From the NCBI RefSeq assembly GCF_020382885.2, contig NC_058513.1, forward strand, positions 18,005,641 to 18,069,640: 64,000 nt of DNA. Reading direction: 5' to 3'. Every line of letters begins with the position of its first letter. Position 1 is the first letter of the stretch. Source of the stretch: Scatophagus argus (lineage: Eukaryota > Chordata > Actinopteri > Scatophagidae). A program made the position numbers and the translations under genes. Below are positions 55,139-64,000 of the stretch, in pieces. Below the pieces are notes generated by a model, which did no database searches, had not been told where the DNA came from, and was given only the letters and a program-made list of their open reading frames with translations.

Positions 55139-56259
55139 CCCTCACATCCGTCTGATTGTTTAAACCTCAAACCAGCGGGTGTTTAGCTTAGCTTAGCTTA
55201 GCTATCGTATGAAAACAAGGGAAAGAGCTAGCCTGGCTCTGCTCAGAGGCAACAAACTCCATTCACAACCTGACAACCACTGTGAGGTACGTATTCCAAT
55301 AATGAAAGACTTTTTTTTATTTATATTTCTGTTTTGTTTTTTGTTTCACAGACGTGATGTGTTAATAGTGAGCTGGAAGCTAGCAGGTTAGCTTTTCTAA
55401 ACCTCCGACCCGGAGGTTTAGTTAATTACTTCCCTGTTAGTATATGACAAAAATGAAGGACATCAACAAAATGCAAATCTTTTCTCATATATAAATGTAC
55501 CCTTTCGGCTGTTTATCTGTCCGTTAAAGGTACCAGCCAGCTGACAGTTAGCTTAGCTTAGCTTAGCCGAAACAGCTAATCATCAACAAACAGACACGTG
55601 ATTGGTGTTGCCCGTCGCGTCTCTAACTGTGTCAAGCTTTTCGGCCACGCAGTGAGTGAATCAGAATAAAACAATTTATCAAGTGTAATCGATCGGTTTC
55701 TGTCAGTGGACGAGGCCTGGAGGAGCCCGCTAACCTCCGCGAGGCTTTTCACTTCTATGTTTAGCCGACTTGACCCACCAACAGCACAGGGGACTGAAGT
55801 GACAAAACCCCTTTGACGTGGGAGCAGATTTTCTCCTCAGCCTCACTATTGGCCAGTCGCTGATCCCATTCAGATGTTGCCAGGGAGAGGGACCCTCCAC
55901 CCTGATACACACACACACACACTTCTACACTCCCCCCGCTGGTATTTTGATAATTCCCAGAGGAATGTAAAGATTTTAATCGTCTTTATTTGGGACAGCA
56001 GATGTGTTGGTGGGGAGGAAGCGGAGATGATGGAGCAAACAAACAAATAAACAAACAAACTTCAGTGAAGTTAGCAGATTCATCAGTTTCTTAAGTCTTT
56101 CTTATAAGTGTTATATTTATTAATCAAACACTTTTCTTTGTGCTCTTTAAGAGTCCAACTTTTGATGTTCTGCCAGGGTTGCCAGATTGGTCGAAATGCT
56201 GCCCCTTTGGATGGTTTTGTTTTGCGGTATATTTCTAATTTTTAACGTATCTTACGGGT

Positions 56260-56490
56260 ATATTTCAGTCACAGTTTAGAGGTACTAGTATTTTCATGAG
56301 GTAGTACTTTGAGTTTTACACTTGACACTCATGGTTACTGCTTTTGATGCTAATATTTTTGCTTAATAGTAATATTAAGAAGAAGAATTTCAATTTATTA
56401 TTTGAGTAAAATTTTGATTGCAGAACTTTACTTGCTGCAGAGTATTTAAACACTGTGGTACTCCTGAGTACTTTTCCCACCACTGATTTA
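56260..56490. repeat. Partial MITE (agtact family)
   Basis: AT-rich sequence ending gtactcctgagtacttttcc caccactg, the terminal part of the family described at 6090-6364. A further fragment follows at 57003-57060. Confidence 0.5.
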
Positions 56491-56645
56491 GACACATTTA
56501 ATTATACCTTCATGGTGTCACTTCAGCACTATGAAAAGTTTTGTGTGTTAAAAGCTGCCATAAACACTGAAGAGAATATAAGACAGATATGATCCAGGTG
56601 TCACCGAGGGCATCTCCAGTATCCATCCAGAGTGTTTGGAGGCGG

Positions 56646-56647
<2 letters not shown>

Positions 56648-56678
<31 letters not shown>
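56648..56678. repeat. (GT)n microsatellite
   Basis: Uninterrupted GT run. Confidence 0.9.
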
Positions 56679-56680
<2 letters not shown>

Positions 56681-56789
56681 GGCGTGTGTGGGCGGCGGGT
56701 CAGGGTGACTGAGGTGTAAGAGCTCATAACTCACACACATGGTGGACCAATCGTCAGAGCCTGCGGGGGCTGGAAGCCGGTAGGTTACA

Positions 56790-56923
56790 CTTGGACGCGA
56801 CTGCAGACAGGACAAGCAGAGAGTCAGAGAGTCAGGAAACTTTTCTGTTCTTTCCTCAGGATCCCTGCAGCGATTCCACCTGAACCTGAGACTGGAAACG
56901 AGCCGCCGGTCGTCCCTCCTGAG
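56790..56923 (+). other. map3k14: Candidate non-coding first exon of map3k14
   Basis: A GC-richer stretch ends cgtccctcctgag|gtaaag, a good donor at 56924, about 1.7 kb before the acceptor ttttccag (58580-58587) that precedes the start codon by 17 bp. The start of the exon is not determined. No ATG-led frame continues through the junction, so it would be 5' UTR. Confidence 0.45.
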
Positions 56924-58587
56924 GTAAAGTGTCCCGCCGGGGCTTCAGTCTCACCAGTCTGGAGCTTTAAGCCACAGCTGTCAGTGTGACTTTGTTTTAC
57001 TGCAGGTGGAAGAAGTACTCAGGTTTACTTTTCTTAAGTAAAAGTAGTAAAAAGTCTAAACAAACTTTGCTGAATCCACGGTTACAGTATTGTAGAATGT
57101 TATTTTATTCTGTTTTTATCACTAAGAAATGCATGTAATGTTGTGCGGGGCCAGTTTGTGTTGCCGACAGGAAGTTCAACCAGCAGTGCATCCTGGGTAG
57201 AGAGAAGAGATGGGATCAGGTTTTATGGTGATCTTTAACATTTTTCGTGTCCAGGAAGGTTGCTTGAATCTTAAATTAGATGTCACATTTCACATCAGTA
57301 AGCTAAAATGATTTCCTGTGAGCGTTTGGTTTGATTCGTATGCCCACAGCTCAGGTGTAGGTCGTCCTCAGCAGTTTCTTTCGTCGCGGTTTTAGTTTGT
57401 TCTCATGAGGAGACAAACACACCTGTTGATTTCCACACGCGTTCACAAACAAAAGCACTTCAGATACGATCACCCGTCCACACCCCGGCTGTGTGTGAGG
57501 ACTTCAGGACGAGTGCTGTCTCTATGCGTGGGAAGTGTGTGTGTGTTTTGATCCCCCAGTATTTGCTGTCAGCGTGGAGAGTGTTGAGGAAGAGAGACTT
57601 CGACAGCTGGTCGACCTCAGTGGAAAGCATGCGGCTGCTGCTCTGCGTGCCAGATCTCTGCATGCTATTTATACTCACCTTGCCAGGCTCACTACTGGTG
57701 TCTGTTCATTCACGCCCGGCCACCACAAATGCCACCGCATTCACATGCCAATTACAAGTTTGATGCTTCTGCTAGAGTTGATTTGACATGTGGGTTTTAT
57801 ATGTGAGGGCGACCGGAGCTAAAATATTCTGTTACAGTTTTACAGACCACAACAGCGAAGGCTATCGGCAACAGTCGACAAAAAATGACAACAACAAAAC
57901 ACTATAGCACAATACAGCACCATAATTAGAGCTGATTCTTGTTTTTTAGTCAGTGTTAGAACAACACTGGTCTGGGCTTGAATATCTCAGCAGTTATTCT
58001 ATAGATTGTCATTAAATTTAGCACAGAATCCTATAGGAAAATGACAGCGTATTTGGGCCATGAAGTATAATAATTAGAATATAACAATATTCTGCGTTAA
58101 AATTTGTAAAAGTCATGAATCAGGAAAAAATTATTCTCGTCTGTGTAGTTGCTGTGTCACAAATTCATATAAAATAAAATAATTTAATTTATCATTTATT
58201 TATTTTCTCAGAATGTCGCCCACCCTCCCGGTTCTGTTTTCTTTTTTTAACCTAACGGCTAAAAGTCACACTAAATACCAGACAAATGTCTCATGGCATT
58301 AAATTTGGTGGTCCTCTGAAACTGCACCACCATTAGGTCAAAATTTTATTTTGTCTAATACTTACTATTTATTTTTATGACCACATACCTACCAAAATAA
58401 AACTGCAACACAACAAACAAAATAAGATTCATATCGGCATGATCTGTTCTGTGCCAGTTAGCACATGTTAGCATGCTAACATGGGGTAAGCATCAGACCT
58501 GCTGAACATCAGCATGGTTTGTCATTGTGTATGTGTTAGCATGCTGATGTTAGCATTGTCAGAGATCACGCTGTGTTTGTTTTCCAG
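56924..58587 (+). other. map3k14: map3k14 intron in the 5' UTR
   Basis: 1.66 kb without an exon, AT-rich in its second half. A short agtact-family piece lies at 57003-57060. Frames around 57.49-57.79 kb show no domain I recognise. Confidence 0.45.
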
Positions 58588-58604
58588 CTCTCACAGCGAC
58601 AGAA

Positions 58605-63781
<5,177 letters not shown>

Positions 63782-63805
63782 TGTAAAACATATTTATTTC
63801 TGTGA

Positions 63806-64000
63806 TGATAATAATAATAAACTTTATTTATAGAGCACATTTCTGAACAAAGTGCGGAGCTTGATCATGCAATGCTTTAAAAATTAGCGGTAAGATTTAT
63901 CCTAAAACAGTGCCAGCGTCCCCTGAGGAACTCCAAACCTCGGCCATTGAAGAGACACGATAGTCTGTAAACAAAACGTGTCACCCAAAATCCTTGGATC
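63806..64000 (-). repeat. Dispersed repeat with (TAA)n start
   Basis: A gataataataataataaact run followed by tttatttatagagcacattt, then a body with aaaaattagcggtaagattt atcc, is a common teleost non-coding repeat read from its 3' end. It begins 25 bp after the in-frame stop of the last kinase exon and runs to the window edge. Confidence 0.5.

Larger units (their letters stand above)
54181..56780. other. Intergenic spacer between grn and map3k14
   Basis: Holds (GGA)n at 54272-54314, a LINE tail at 55083-55138, two gttagcttagc repeat pieces (55.18 and 55.55 kb), an agtact-family fragment (56.26-56.49 kb) and (GT)n at 56648-56678. No coding exon is seen. Confidence 0.7.

Noticed and set aside
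57491..57786. Two overlapping plus-strand frames between the 5' UTR exon and start of map3k14.
   Set aside because: No family similarity, no suitable splice joins to the kinase exons.

Overview
The window is nuclear DNA of a ray-finned fish, most likely a percomorph teleost. It has small-exon vertebrate genes with GT-AG introns, (CA)n and (GGA)n microsatellites, a teleost-type tRNA-derived SINE, fish L1 and CR1/L2/Rex1-like LINE fragments, Tc1 remains, and the short dispersed repeats typical of teleosts. No bacterial, plasmid or phage features are present.

Four protein-coding genes can be assembled exon by exon. (1) 9.7-15.6 kb, minus strand: the 5' exons of a corticotropin-releasing hormone receptor, best match crhr1. 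They cover the signal peptide and most of the hormone-binding ectodomain; the seven-helix exons must lie left of the window. (2) 32.4-39.7 kb, plus: fam171a2, complete, 8 exons, 829 residues. (3) 44.6-52.9 kb, plus: progranulin (grn), complete, 14 coding exons, 803 residues, ten full 12-cysteine granulin modules. (4) 56.8-63.8 kb, plus: a MAP3K14/NIK-like kinase with TRAF3-binding motif and kinase domain; its C-terminal exons are either beyond the right edge or lost. Human CRHR1, FAM171A2, GRN and MAP3K14 all sit in 17q21.31, so this is a compact conserved-synteny block with altered gene orientation.

The genes are not an operon. Related points: FAM171A2 and GRN are neighbours in human and have been linked genetically to progranulin level. 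Granulins are lysosomal/secreted growth factors, and the grn promoter here carries two TCACGTGA boxes of the CLEAR/TFEB type. NIK drives non-canonical NF-kB signalling. CRHR1 is the CRH receptor of the stress axis.

The rest is intronic or intergenic. 16-32 kb is a gene-poor, repeat-rich stretch with a 5'-truncated L1 that has lost its RT active-site box, an RT fragment of another LINE, Tc1 debris and one of two nearly identical SINE copies in opposite orientation. 1-9.7 kb is probably crhr1 intron, with a degenerate tRNA-Ser(GCU)-like sequence and a MITE with terminal inverted repeats. All gene models come from reading splice signals and protein similarity by eye; none was checked by alignment or RNA data.
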